Origin: Microcebus murinus | Lineage: Eukaryota > Chordata > Mammalia > Primates > Cheirogaleidae | Reading direction: 5' to 3' | DNA: 64,000 nt | NCBI RefSeq assembly: GCF_040939455.1 | Contig: NC_134136.1 | Span: 101,482,014-101,546,013, forward strand | In this document: positions 45,311-55,388 of the stretch, one piece after another | Numbering within the stretch: position 1 is the stretch's first letter | Layout: each line of letters begins with the position of its first letter | Notes under the pieces: generated by a model | Told to the model about the DNA's origin: nothing | The model's database searches: none | The model's input: the letters and a program-made list of their open reading frames with translations, nothing else | Program-made: the position numbers and the translations under genes

Positions 45311-45717
45311 AGATTGGAAGAAAAGTTACCATTTACAATAAAAACATAATATATAAAGTGCTCAGACATGTATTTCACAAAAGGTGAGCAATCCCATCAC
45401 AGAGAATTTTTTTAAAGGGAGGACATTAAGGAAGACCTAAATAAATAGTGACATATATTACAATTATGGCTAAGAAGACTCAGCATCAGAAAGATATCAC
45501 TAACCCACTAATTATTCTATAGATTCAATATAATTTTGGGATAATTCCCAAAAGCTTTTTCATGAAATTTACAAGTTTTTTTCTAAAATTTATGTAGAAC
45601 TAATAGGAGCAAGAATAGCCAAGACATTTCCCCCAAAAAAACAGATGTGAGATTATGCCCTATCATATTAATTTAAAAGGATTTAAATCACCTAAAATAT
45701 GTTCTCTGACCAAAAAT

Positions 45718-45757
45718 GAATTAAATTAAAAAATTAAATTAAATTAAATTAAAAAAT
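45718..45757 (+). repeat. (TTAAA)n simple repeat
   Basis: Five-base units within the old L1. Confidence 0.9.
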
Positions 45758-46123
45758 CAATATCAGGAAGATATCTTGAAAAATCTTTCTAAAAACTTCT
45801 AAATGACCCATAGCTCAAAGAAAAAATAAAAATTGAAATTTAAAAGTTTTTTTAAGTCAACAAAAATGAAAACATGGCATATCAGCATTTGTAGAATGCA
45901 TCTAAAACAATGATTAGAAGGAAATGTATAGCTCTACATTCCCATATTAAGAAAAGAAGGTCTTAAATTAATGACTTAAGCTTCCACTTTAAGAAATCAG
46001 AAAAAGAAAGAAAAACAAATTGAGCCCAAAGTAAACAGAAAAAAAGAAAACAATAAAGATGTGTGCAGAAATCAATGGCCTAGAAAAACCAAAATATGGA
46101 AAAAAATCAATAAAACCAAAAGC

Positions 46124-46151
46124 TTCTCTCTCTCTCTCTCTCTCTCTCTCT
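46124..46151 (+). repeat. (TC)n microsatellite
   Basis: About 14 TC units replacing a stretch of L1 linker text. Confidence 0.97.
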
Positions 46152-46734
46152 TTAGCAGATTAGTAAAACTCTAGCCAAAATCTTCAGGAAAAATAAGAAA
46201 AAAAATACGACTTATCAAAATCCTGAATGAGGGAGAAAAATAGTCATCGACAGATCTCACATACTTTATGAAAGATAAATGGAAATATTGTGAACAATTT
46301 AATGACAATAAATTTGACAATTACTTGAAATGGAGAAATTTCTTGAAAGACACAAACTGCCAAAGCTAACTGAAGAATAATATATAACCTGAATAGCCCA
46401 TTGTACACAGATTTTCATATCAGCTTCATTTTTAATAGTCAAACTCAGAAATAATCCAAATTCATCAACAGGTGAATGGATCAACCAAGTTTGATATATC
46501 CTCACAATGGAATACCTCTTGAAATTAAAAAGGCATGAACTATTGGTACATACTCAAAATAATTATGTTGAGTGAAACAAATCAAGCTAAAATGAGTACA
46601 TATTGTAATAATTGCATTTATAAAAAAATACTTAGAACATGCAAGTTATCTATCATACCAATGTTAGGTTTACTTAGAGTGGGAACTGGAAGAGTATGTA
46701 TAGGACTTAATACCTAGATAGTGATCATAAAGCC

Positions 46735-47067
46735 TGTGAAACAAAAGCTGCAGGAGTCTGGAGAGTCCGAGGTTGTAAATCTAACTTCCACCACAGACAG
46801 CTGCAGGATCACAGGCAGCTGCAGCAATGTCAGCATTCCTTAACCCCCCTGATAAGGATGAAGCTACCCCCCCTTCCCTATCTCTGCAGGTGTTGCTCAC
46901 CTACCCTCTTCCCCACCCCCCGGAAAAACCCTCTATGAAACCCAAGGCTTTCCCCTCCTTCGTGGTGGACCCTCTTTAGGCCTCCACCCATCTGCATCCA
47001 GATACTCAAAATAAACATTTTGCTACATATGAGGCTTCGTGTCTCTCTCTCCGCTCCAGACCTAACA
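46735..47067 (+). mobile_element. Solo ERV LTR (333 bp), family E
   Basis: Starts TGTGAAAC and ends ...CCTAACA; AATAAA at 47010-47015 is followed by 'ttttgctac...gtgtctctctctc' (R/U5-like). It is C-rich and clearly different from its AT-rich host, an old L1 whose sentence is broken at this point. The expected short duplication is not exact: 'aaagc' occurs on both sides (46729-46733 and 47074-47078) but is offset from the LTR ends by 1 and 6 bp. Confidence 0.8.
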
Positions 47068-47289
47068 CCCACAAAGCAGATCAGTGGTTCCCTGATGATG
47101 CAAGAGGGTGGCTAGAGGGTAAGAATGGATTACAAAAGGGCAGAGGAAACTTGTGGAGATGACAGATTTGTTCACTATCTTGACTGTGGTGATTATTTCA
47201 TGAGTGTATACATATGTCAAAAGTTATCAAATTATTTACTTTAAATATATGTAGTTTGTTGTGTGCTAATTATACATCTATATAGCTGT

Positions 47290-48280
47290 AAAAATATTAG
47301 GGTAGGCCAGACGAGCATGAGGTTACAAAGAATTTTAAAAGTGTGACAGTATTAATATAACAAAAGTTTATTTCTCTATCAAACATAGCTGGATACATGC
47401 CCAGGCAGAGTTCCCGAACATCTGTTTAAACCTGTAGCACCTCCATATACACGTGTGCTCACATTTGCACTATAGAAGGAGATGAGAGATCCGGAGAGGT
47501 GAATACTAGACTGAATCCTTTTGGCCAAAAGAGGTGCACATCACTTCCATTCACGTTGATTAGGAAGAACTGGTCACATGGCCATTCCTTTCTTCAAGGG
47601 GCCAGAGAAGTGGAAACCTCTGTGTACCAAAAATGCAGGAGAACCAGATATTGATGACCATTATTAATGACAGGAACACATAGTTACCTGTGGAAATACA
47701 CACACACACATGCACACACACACACTTAATATAAATATATTGATGTATTAAACTATTACAGACACATTTACTGCTTTATATACTTCATAACAAAAAGGCT
47801 AAAAAGAAACTAGTGCAGAGTAAATAATAGAGTCTTTTGATAGTGTGAAATCAATCATGCTTTATTTGGGGAAAACTCATGTAAACTCAATTCACACTGT
47901 CTTGAGAGGAAAAGAGAAATTAGCTTACATAAAAAATGAAACACCAGTTTCAGGAATTCATGGACTTTCGAGTGATGAAAGACTGTTTATCAAATGATGC
48001 TATATCTGAGATTCCTTTTCTCCGTTTCATGGAGCCAAGTAGGAAGAACTCTTCCTTTTTATTACAATCACCCAAAGATTCCTAGAGATATATATCATTA
48101 TTTGTCTTGAGTCACATTGCTATTTCTGTACTAATCCCTGGAGACAGTGATGTGATTCTAGAATGGGTCAGGCTTGCACTTTGTTGCCAACTATGTGTGT
48201 GGTAGGGACAGATGCCAAACCCTTCCAAACCACATGGTGTCCGTAGAAATGTTTCTCCAAATGAAAATTAGATGATTGTG
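47290..48280. other. Unassigned sequence with a (CA)n run
   Basis: About 990 bp. The part 47335-47640 ('aagtttatttctctatc' to 'ggtcacatggccattcc...ggggccagagaag') resembles an interspersed repeat that I could not name. A short (CA)n run is at 47697-47726. Confidence 0.4.
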
Positions 48281-48282
48281 AC

Positions 48283-48391
48283 AAAAGAAAGAGAAAGAAA
48301 GAGAGGGAGGGAGATGGGGGGGTGAGAGAAAGAGAGAGGAGAGGAAACAGGGACAGGCATAGAAGGAAGGAAGGAAGGGAGGAAGGGAGGG
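48283..48391 (+). repeat. Purine-rich (GA)n/(GGAA)n tract
   Basis: More than 100 bp of almost pure purine on the plus strand, ending in six GGAA/GGGA units (48364-48391). The frame on the other strand that looks Leu/Ser/Pro-rich is its translation. Confidence 0.95.
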
Positions 48392-51175
48392 AACGAACTA
48401 GCCATGAGATCAGTAACAAGAGATTACTGTTAACAGCAAGGTTTCTAATATTTAGAAGCTCAAATTCCTGTCTAAAGGTTGTAAGTCACTATAGTATTAG
48501 GTTTTGTTTTTTATAAATTGAGAACCCCGCATTATATACTCAATTGTATTATATAAATACAATGCAATTGATTTTCCCATTCTCTTGTCAACATAGTGTG
48601 TTATAGTGCTGTTATTTAGATTTGATCCCAAAGCAGGTCTCTGCAAAATAAGGGTAATTGCTGAGCACATGTTGACTAACATACAGTTATTTTATTTTGG
48701 GGTCCTTCAAATTATTAGCATAAAATGCCCCTCCCATTTCTTCCTCCTCATTTTTATGAAAACTTAAGCCTGTGAATACTTCATGAAATCTCTGTCTCAA
48801 ATGTATTGGTACCAATGGGATTGTTCAACTTATTGCACTGCATATATCTAAAAATAGGTTGCATTAACTGTGCCTCTTCCTTCTTATTTTATTTTTTTAC
48901 TTTCTTTTTTTTTTTTTAATCTCAACTTACAAGTCTTGTTCCTTCTTATTTTAAAATACATTTTATTCTTTGTCCTTTTAAAACTAAATGAGTTCATTTT
49001 TAGTTGATTATTTGTATTAGTGGGATTTTGCAACTGAAATTGATAATTAGGACATGTGAATGCCATTTCATCAATCTAACACCAAAGAAATAAGAAAGTC
49101 TGTAAATTTTTTCTTACAACACTCCAGTTCTAGCCAAATCAATAGAGAAGGAAGAGAATCTTAAGCAAAAATAGCCTAAGCTGTAATTTTGAAGTCATTT
49201 TTTTCCAGTCTCTACCTCATTAATTTTAAATAGTTGTTTGGGGAAAAGCGATTCTATATCGGAAAAGACTTCTTTTAATCTGACCTTGTATCACCTGTCT
49301 CATATCTCCTTCCTATGCTGGCAGAGAAAAGAAGATCAGCAGTAAAAACAACAGATGTTAGGACCCATTTACTTGGTAATGATCTCTCAGTAATTCTGTG
49401 GGTTTGATTGTGGCTATCAGTCAAGAGCTTCTAGATACTATTATATTAAAAAATTAAATGTCTAGTTTATTCGATGCCAACTTTATGTTTTTAATTTACA
49501 TCTATGAAAGGATAGCAGCTTCTGTTGTCTTTTTTTAAACTACAAGCCAGATATCACCTAGGTTGCACATCACACACAGGATTGTCATCATTCCAATAAT
49601 GGGGTGTCACTCTAACCTTTGAGTTTGAGAGGGCAAAAACAATTTCTACTATATTCCCTTTTTTAGCCACTCTTCTTTTATCCTTCACATTTGGCTTGCT
49701 TGAAGCAGAGATAGTATTGCTTAGATTTTTCGCTTGAAAAATCAAGGAATACAGTAACCAGCTATTGAATGAAATACCTGTAATAATTCAAATTTAAAAT
49801 TGGACCACAGAGCCTGGTTCTATTTATGTTTTAAAAGTCCACAAAGGGATTTTTTTTCTCCCATATTTGCCTGAAATATTTCAAAATTATAGTAAAACAC
49901 AACCAGAACAAGAGATTTATTTGTTCTGTGCTCTAACAACTTCCCAATATTTACTGTAGTCTTTGTCACAATTGCATTTGTAATTAACTAGAGGAAGCAA
50001 AGGAGTTCAGAAAACCTGATAAAAGTACACTTAAGAATGAGCAAGTGAAAATCAATATCTGACCAAAAAAACATATTTTTGCTTATGCCCTTAAAGGAAA
50101 CATCATAAACACAGTCAAATCCACTTACAAAAATCCCCCTTAATAAAAATGAATGTATTTATTTTTAAAAGAACAAAGGATCAAATATATTTTAAAATAG
50201 AAAACTGACACAGTTAACCTGTTTATAGAAATGTGCAATACAATACGTTGAACAATTCCATTTGTACCAATAAATTTGGGACAGATATTTCAAAAAATGT
50301 GTATAGATTTAAGTTTTCATAACAAACAGTTAAATGACTCTTTTATTTAATAAGTGTTGTGATGAAAAGGTATTTCAATTGACTTAAGAATAAAGGTATT
50401 TTTCAAAGTTTTATGTACTAAAATTAAAAAGTGATATGGGATATTATGAGAAGATATCATTGTATTTGAATTAAGTTTTGGAAAACAAAATTAGTAAACT
50501 CCAAAAGTAATTGATGATTACTTTGTCTGGATTTTGTGGACTCATTTAAATTTAGTAATGACTTTCTCACAACATATTTTTCTCATTTCCCCCTTTCTGA
50601 GATCACTTTACTGTATAGTTTCTAAAAGAAACTATAATATCTTTGAGTTTTTCTTTCAAATGAAGGCAGTATATTCTTTGACATTTTCTTCTTGATTAAA
50701 AAATGAATTAGCTAATTATGCATATGGATTTTTAAAATCAAATAATATAGAAAGATTGACAAAACAAAGATACCAGTGTTCTGTTCTCATTGCTGACTGC
50801 TTTGTAAATCAAACATTTAAAATTATTAGTTTTTTTAGCTGTGCTTTTAATTTAAATTTTTCTAAATAATATGACTATATTACTATTTTATTTTTCCTTT
50901 TTAAATGACAGTATACATATTAAATTAGAACATATGCAAGATAAAATTGCTAAGAACAGCACAGTGAACCGTAAATGGCCTATCCCTCTATTAAACCCAC
51001 AGTTCCAATTCCCAATGGCAACCATTTTTTTTTACCAAGGTTTTGGGTAATCATCCAAACATATTTTTGTCTCCATCTACAAATGCATGTGTACACACAC
51101 ATACACACACACATCCTGTGTACCAGTGAAAGTATTTTCTTCCCCCTCTCCCATTGGCACTTTGCATATTTACCA
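48392..51175. other. Unassigned AT-rich sequence
   Basis: About 2.8 kb, the longest stretch in the window where I recognise no repeat. Many homeodomain-like TAAT cores occur by composition alone (for example near 50708-50730). There is a CA-rich patch at 51093-51113. No exon evidence. Confidence 0.4.
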
Positions 51176-51293
51176 TGAAAGTAAACAGACAACCTACAGA
51201 ATGGTAGAAAATTTTTGCATCCTACGCATCTGATAAGGGGCTGATAACTAGAATATACTTAGAGCTCACAAAAATCAGCAAGAAAAAAATCAA

Positions 51294-51462
51294 GCCGGGC
51301 ATGGTGGCTCGTGCCTGTAGTCCCAGCTACTCGGGAGGCTGAGGCAGGAGGATCGCTTGAGCCCAGGAGTTTGAAGTTGCTATGAGCTAGGCTGACGCCA
51401 TGGCACTCACTCTAGCCTAGGCAAGAAAGCGAGACGCTGTCTCAAAAAAAAAAAAAAAAAAA
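51294..51462 (+). mobile_element. Alu right monomer only, inserted into the L1
   Basis: Starts 'gccgggcatggtggctcgtgcc' and ends in an A20-type tail. Flanked by agaaaaaaatcaa and agaaaaatcaa (right copy 51463-51473), so it is a genuine retroposition of a half element rather than a deleted Alu. It post-dates the L1. Confidence 0.93.
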
Positions 51463-51472
51463 AGAAAAATCA

Positions 51473-52108
51473 AATAACCCTATTAAAAAGTGGGCAAAGG
51501 ACTTGAACAGAAACTTTTCTAAAGAAGACAGAAGATTGGCCAACAAACATGTGAAAAAATGCTCAAAATCTCTAATCATCAGGGAAATGCAAATCAAAAC
51601 CACAATGAGATATCACTTAACCCCAGTGAGAATGGCCTTTATCAAAAAGTCTCCAAACAATAAATGCTGGTGTGGATTCGGAGAGAGAGGAACACTCCTA
51701 CACTGCTGGTGGGACTGCAAACTAGTTCAACCTCTGTGGAAAGCAATACTGAGATACCTTAAAGCGATACAAGTGAATCTACCATTTGATCCAGCAATCC
51801 CATTGCTGGGCATCTACCCAAATGATCCAATGACACTCTACAAAAAAGACACCTGCACTCGAATGTTTATAGCAGCACAATTCATAATTGCAAGGCTGTG
51901 GAAACAGCCCAAGTGCCCATCAATCCAAGAATGGATTAATAAAATGTGGTATATGTATACCATGGAGTACTATTCAGCTCTAAGAAACAATGGTGATATA
52001 GCACATCTTATATTTTCCTGGTTAGAGCTGGAACCCATACTATTAAGTGAAGTATCCCAAGAATGGAAAAACAAGAATCACATATACTCACCAGCAAACC
52101 GGTATTAA
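51473..52108 (+). pseudogene. L1 ORF2 C-terminal fragment (about 210 codons open)
   Basis: The C-terminal domain of the L1 ORF2 protein, the reverse transcriptase/endonuclease of LINE-1. The frame is open from the Alu junction ([11 protein letters not shown]) to the stop, without the endonuclease or RT domains. Landmarks: [22 protein letters not shown], the Cys-rich motif at 51665-51718, [11 protein letters not shown], and the final [23 protein letters not shown] region. In the Cys motif the expected C-x3-C pair reads CWCGF: the second Cys is Phe (ttc at 51677-51679), while the downstream His-Cys-x3-Cys part (LLHCWWDC) is kept. There is no ATG start; this is a truncated relic, not a gene. Confidence 0.93.
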
Positions 52109-52156
52109 CTGAGCAGCACCTAAGTGGACACATAGGTACTACAGTAATAGGGTATT

Positions 52157-52186
52157 GGGCAGGTGGGAAGGGGGAGGGGGGGCGGG
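52157..52186 (+). other. G-quadruplex-type G-run cluster in L1 3' UTR
   Basis: Five runs of three or more G separated by 1-5 bases (ggg, ggg, ggggg, ggggggg, ggg). L1 3' UTRs commonly carry such a tract; here it is well preserved. Confidence 0.8.
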
Positions 52187-52384
52187 TGTTTACATACATA
52201 ATGAGTGAGATGTGCACCATCTGGGGGATGGTCATGCTGGAAACTCAGACTTGTGGTGGGAGGGGGGAAAAGGGCATTTATTGAAACCTTAAAATCTGTA
52301 CCCCCATAATATGCTGAAATTAAAAAAAAAAAAAGAAATAAATATACCTGATTCTTATTAAAGGCTGCAGAATATTGTTTGAGC

Positions 52385-54135
52385 CATAATGCATTTAATT
52401 AGCTCCCCATTGATGGATATTTCTATTTTCCTTGCTTTTCTCTTACAAATTATGCTGACATAAACAACATTGTATGCCTTCCTTTCTACAGGTGGGAATC
52501 ATTGATTGATATAAATCAATGATATAGATCTATGATGAAATGTGGCATCATGATGAAATGCTGCATCATGTGGATGTACATTTCAATTTAATAGATATGG
52601 TGAGTGACCATGAAAGTGATTCTATTAATTAAAATTGCCCCCAACTATTTATAAAAATGCATGTTTCCCAAGAGAATACTATTAACTCTTTGAGTTAGAC
52701 AATCCAAAAGATGAAAGAATGGATTCATTGTTACTTTAATGGGTGTATGTAATCATAATGTGGAGCCTTATTTTCATATGCTTAAATGATATGTATTTAA
52801 TTATTTGCAAAATATATTTCATTTTAATTTCCCATTTTTCTTAAATTCTTGGCATTTTTCATATTGTCTTATAAGCAACATTGGTAGAATGTTGATTTCC
52901 AAATCAGCTCTTTGTTACATTTCACTTTTTCATATGTCTTTTATCTTCTTTGTATTTAACTTTTTGCCATGAAGAAAATATTAATTTTAAGTAAACAAAT
53001 TTATCAGTTTTAGTGTTATTCTTACTAATATAATGCATATTCCTCAGAAAAGTCTCCCTCTCTTCAACACTATAAAATTTTGTCTCATAATTCTTTAATG
53101 TTTAAATGTTTTACCAAAAATATTGTTCCAATTGAAATTTATCTTGCTATTAGAATGAAGCTTAGATTCAAATTATATTTTTCTGAATAAACATCCAATT
53201 ATGCTAAAATTGGTTTGGAATGCAAATAGTTCTGTACTGTTACCATCTTTTTATAGAATCTCCTTAATTTTTCCCATATGACATTTGAATCAGGTCATGG
53301 TAACCGAAAGTGGAAACAAATCTTTTGTTACATTTTAGAAATTTATTAAATATTTAGATTCTTATATCTTTTGTAAAGAGTTGCTATCATAACAATATTG
53401 AGACTTTATTTCAAATAATGTGCTAAGTTCTATTGATTCAGATGTTTTGGGCCCTCAAAACTCATAAAAATATTATTTAAATTGTCATAGTTATTATCAG
53501 CTTATTAACTTAATTGCTTTCCCTGCTATTATAAATAGGATACCATTTTCCATTATATAATTCAGATTATTACTGTTAAGTAAAAGAAGGCATTTTTGTG
53601 TTACGTTTGCAGTCAACTACTTTACCACATTCTTTTATTTTTACTTGATGCTTGTCCAATTGACCACAGGGATTTTTCTCACCAAAAATGTATGCTTTCT
53701 TACTACTACAGCAATTTTTCATAATAGAGGTAATAGTGAATGCTTTGTCTTCAACTTTAATGGAGGCACTTTAACATTTAGCATGATACTTGCTTGGGGG
53801 TTGAGATATGCATATTTTATCATATTAAACAAGTATCCATTTATTTAAACTTTTAAAATCTTTGAAAATTAAAAACAGTAATTAATCTCTAAGTTATTTC
53901 AGAATGTATGGAGATGATCATATACTTCCCTTACTTTTATTTGGTAATACGCTAAATTTATATAATCATATTAGTGACAAATGAAAGTTATAATACTAAC
54001 ATAAAATTCCAATTCATATAGTGTTTTGTGAAGACTCTAAATTCTGTTTAATGGCATTTAATTTATAATCATTTTTATCAAAAATAATAAGATAATGGCT
54101 TTATTTTTTTGAGCTATTCTAATAATTAAAATTAA
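52385..54135 (-). mobile_element. Old antisense L1, long and worn
   Basis: Begins with antisense 3' text ('catttaattagctccccattgatggatatttctattttcc...caaattatgctgacataaacaacattgtatgcc'). Further right is antisense RT text ('ggcactttaacatttagcatgatacttgcttgggggttgagatatgcat', 'gaatgtatggagatgatcatatacttcc'). The order is consistent with one antisense L1 of about 1.7 kb with heavy divergence. Confidence 0.6.
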
Positions 54136-54139
54136 AACA

Positions 54140-54690
54140 CTGGTTTTAATTTTCATTTTGCCAATAGCTAATGATGTGGAACATTTTTTCATATGCTCTT
54201 TGCCATATGTATCTCTTATTTGTTAAAGTGTCTGTTCAAATCTTGTTCCATTTTTAAAACTGGACTCTTTGTTTTCTTATTATTGATTATTGGGAATTAT
54301 TTATAGATTCTAGTTACCAGTCCTTCACCAGATATATGTAGTGCAAACACTTCCTCCCAGTTTGTGGTTTTCTTTTTTATTTTCTTACCAATGTCTTTAG
54401 AAGAATAGAAATACCTAATTTTGATGAACAGCATTTTATCATTTCTTTCATTTGTGGGTTTGCCTTTTGTGTCATATTTAAAAAATCGTGCCTAAACTAC
54501 GTCATAAGAATTTGACCTATGCTTTCCTCTAGATGTTCTGTAGTTTTAGTTTTTAATATATAATTCTTTGATTCACTTTAAGATAATATTTGTATTGTAC
54601 ATGGCGTGAAGTGGGATTTTTTGTTTGTTTGTTTGCATTTGAATGTATAATTGCTCCACCATCATTTCTTGAAAGCCTTGGGTTGCTCCA
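54140..54690 (-). mobile_element. Second antisense L1 fragment
   Basis: The antisense ORF2 3' text starts again ('tttgccaatagctaatgatgtggaacattttttcatatgc', 'tagttaccagtccttcaccagatatatg', 'ttaaaaaatcgtgcctaaac'), showing a separate insertion from the previous one. Confidence 0.72.
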
Positions 54691-54990
54691 TTATGTTGCA
54701 CTGGCACCTTTAATCTCCCATTGCAATATTCCTCCTCCCCATATTGCAATAGTCTCTTACCCCTTCTTGCAATAATCCTTGAACAAAGTCACTCTTTACT
54801 AAGTCTGGATTTGCTTTTATTTGATAGCTACTTTTGCCATAACTCAGACAGAGTGCTGACCACTACTTGAACTCCATTGGTCTTCACGTGGGTATTCATG
54901 CCAGTGTGTGGGACTGTTTGTGTCCTTTCCTGATTGGAGAAATCAGGATCCATAATGGTGAGTTACTAAACTAATCCTGTGCTCTGGACA
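54691..54990. other. Unassigned sequence
   Basis: About 300 bp with a repeated 'attgcaat' motif (about 54720-54772). Possibly an ERV LTR fragment; not supported further. Confidence 0.35.
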
Positions 54991-54994
54991 CTTA

Positions 54995-55388
54995 TTCAAA
55001 GAATCTTTTGATTTCCATCTGAATTTCCTCCTTGACCCAGTAATCATTCCTTAGTAGATTGTTTAATTTCCATGACTGTATAGAGATGAGTGTTTCTGTT
55101 GGAATCAATTTCTAATTTTATTCCATTATGGTCTGAGAAGATACATGGTATAATTTCTATTTTTTTTTAATTTGTTGAGATCTGTTTTGTGGATCAGGAT
55201 GTGATCAATTTTAGAGAAAGTTTCATGGGCTGATGATAAGAACATATATTCAGTGTTATTTGGCAGGAATGTTCTGTAGATGTCTGTTAGGCTCATTTGT
55301 ACTAGAGTTCTGTTTAAGCCCATTGTTCCTTTGTTTATTTTCTGTTTGGAGGATCTGTCCACTTTTGACAGTGGGGTGTTGAAGTCAA
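54995..55388 (-). mobile_element. L1 segment, inverted (endonuclease part)
   Basis: Antisense endonuclease text; the minus-strand frame 55126-55362 reads [17 protein letters not shown]... to ...[13 protein letters not shown], the end of the L1 endonuclease domain. It joins head to head at about 55388 with the sense L1 that follows. This inverted-then-direct arrangement is the product expected from twin priming. Confidence 0.8.

Larger units (their letters stand above)
45405..47285 (+). mobile_element. Old sense L1M/HAL1-like element, rearranged
   Basis: Includes ORF2 text 'ctatagattcaatataattttgggataattccc' and 'agaatagccaagacatt' (45490-45640), then ORF2 linker text 'ctcaaagaaaaaataaaaattg...agaaggaaatgtatagctctaca' (45820-45940), then a 3' part from 46390 ('caggtgaatggatcaacc') that resumes after the LTR at 'aaagcagatcagtggttccctgatga'. 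The segments are out of the usual order, so this is a composite or rearranged copy. Confidence 0.65.
51178..52335 (+). mobile_element. Young lemur-type L1, 5'-truncated, intact 3' end
   Basis: Starts in the ORF2 C-terminal region and runs through the ORF2 stop (52106-52108), a G-rich 3' UTR (52157-52186), 'gcaccatctgggggatggtcatgctgg', and 'gtacccccataatatgctgaaat' to a poly(A) tail (52322-52334). It is interrupted at 51294 by half an Alu. It is the least decayed L1 in the window, with 200 codons still open. No clear target-site duplication found. Confidence 0.95.

Noticed and set aside
48168..48419. Leu/Ser/Pro-rich minus-strand frame resembling a signal peptide
   Set aside because: It is the translation of the purine-rich simple repeat at 48283-48391.
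51503..52108. 201-codon frame as a functional gene
   Set aside because: It is the C-terminal piece of L1 ORF2 without an ATG, cut off upstream by a half-Alu and 5' truncation.
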